The notes beneath the pieces are model-generated. The model was given only the letters and a program-made list of their open reading frames with translations. It made no database searches and had not been told where the DNA came from. From positions 62,001 through 126,000 of the forward strand of contig JANRIG010000039.1 of the NCBI GenBank assembly GCA_033765235.1: DNA of 64,000 nucleotides, read 5' to 3'. This document shows positions 63,973-64,000 of this stretch, one piece after another. A program made the position numbers and the translations under genes. Origin of the DNA: JANRIG01 sp033765235 (GTDB lineage Bacteria > Bacteroidota > Bacteroidia > Cytophagales > UBA9547). Numbering within the stretch: the first letter of the stretch is position 1; every line of letters begins with the position of its first letter.

Positions 63973-64000
63973 ATGAGTATGCACCTGAGTGAGCAAGAAA
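63973..64000 (+). CDS. Start of a gene, probably lysine--tRNA ligase (cut by window)
   Basis: Only nine codons fit, reading MSMHLSEQE. This matches the way Bacteroidota LysS proteins begin (M..LSEQE), and a TACTTTTG box lies ahead. The identity is a guess from a very short peptide. Confidence 0.4.

Overview
The window looks like chromosome from a low-G+C member of the Bacteroidota. Four things point there: a type IX secretion C-terminal sorting domain on a giant surface protein, repeated TAnnTTTG -7 promoter boxes with few purine-rich ribosome sites, a CcmB/CcmC/CcmD cytochrome c group of Bacteroidota type, and a small histone H1-like Hc1 gene. Gram-negative envelope genes (Kdo activation, heptose kinase, heptosyltransferase-like GT9, TonB receptor) agree. 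Species cannot be named from this sequence alone.

Layout. 1-4.0 kb: an AsmA-like envelope protein cut by the window edge, then pyrR-pyrB and a family 9 glycosyltransferase. 4.1-8.5 kb: a minus-strand run of a membrane patatin phospholipase, an unknown protein and NhaA. 8.6-12.3 kb: yajQ, trmB, a family 2 glycosyltransferase and two unknown proteins. 12.3-26.5 kb: a tight five-gene plus-strand operon encoding an exported TPR-CHAT (caspase-like) protein, a small helical protein, a 2569-residue Ig/FG-GAP surface protein with a T9SS tail, a likely lipoprotein and a likely outer-membrane barrel. This is the most unusual part of the window. 26.5-29.4 kb: a PD-(D/E)XK-like protein with a frameshift near its start, ccmB-ccmC-ccmD, and a siroheme dehydrogenase. 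29.5-32.8 kb: a coiled-coil protein, zapA, rny and a heptose kinase, behind a full consensus promoter. 33.0-35.4 kb: E2 and E1-beta of a 2-oxoacid dehydrogenase. 35.5-38.7 kb: an AT-rich OLD-type ATPase/TOPRIM gene next to an exported YwqK/MORN-repeat protein. 38.7-42.9 kb: ilvE and an EamA-nfeD-kdsB run.

42.9-45.8 kb is a small accessory patch. A frameshifted monooxygenase and a PIN toxin/antitoxin-like pair lie between two 37-bp direct repeats, and the right repeat is the start of an MFS transporter gene. 45.8-64 kb is mostly housekeeping: glyS, a class IV aminotransferase, an esterase, a CPBP protease, a Nudix hydrolase, a PAS histidine kinase, a TonB receptor, holB, yqgE, the histone-like gene, an alpha-oxoamine synthase, two envelope proteins, an initiator tRNA, era, cysS and the first codons of what looks like lysS.

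No rRNA, CRISPR array, transposase or phage gene was seen. No gene-free stretch exceeds 300 bases; the longest (50977-51225 and 52675-52927) are AT-rich, and I saw only promoter-like signals in them. Functional calls come from reading motifs, not from database searches.
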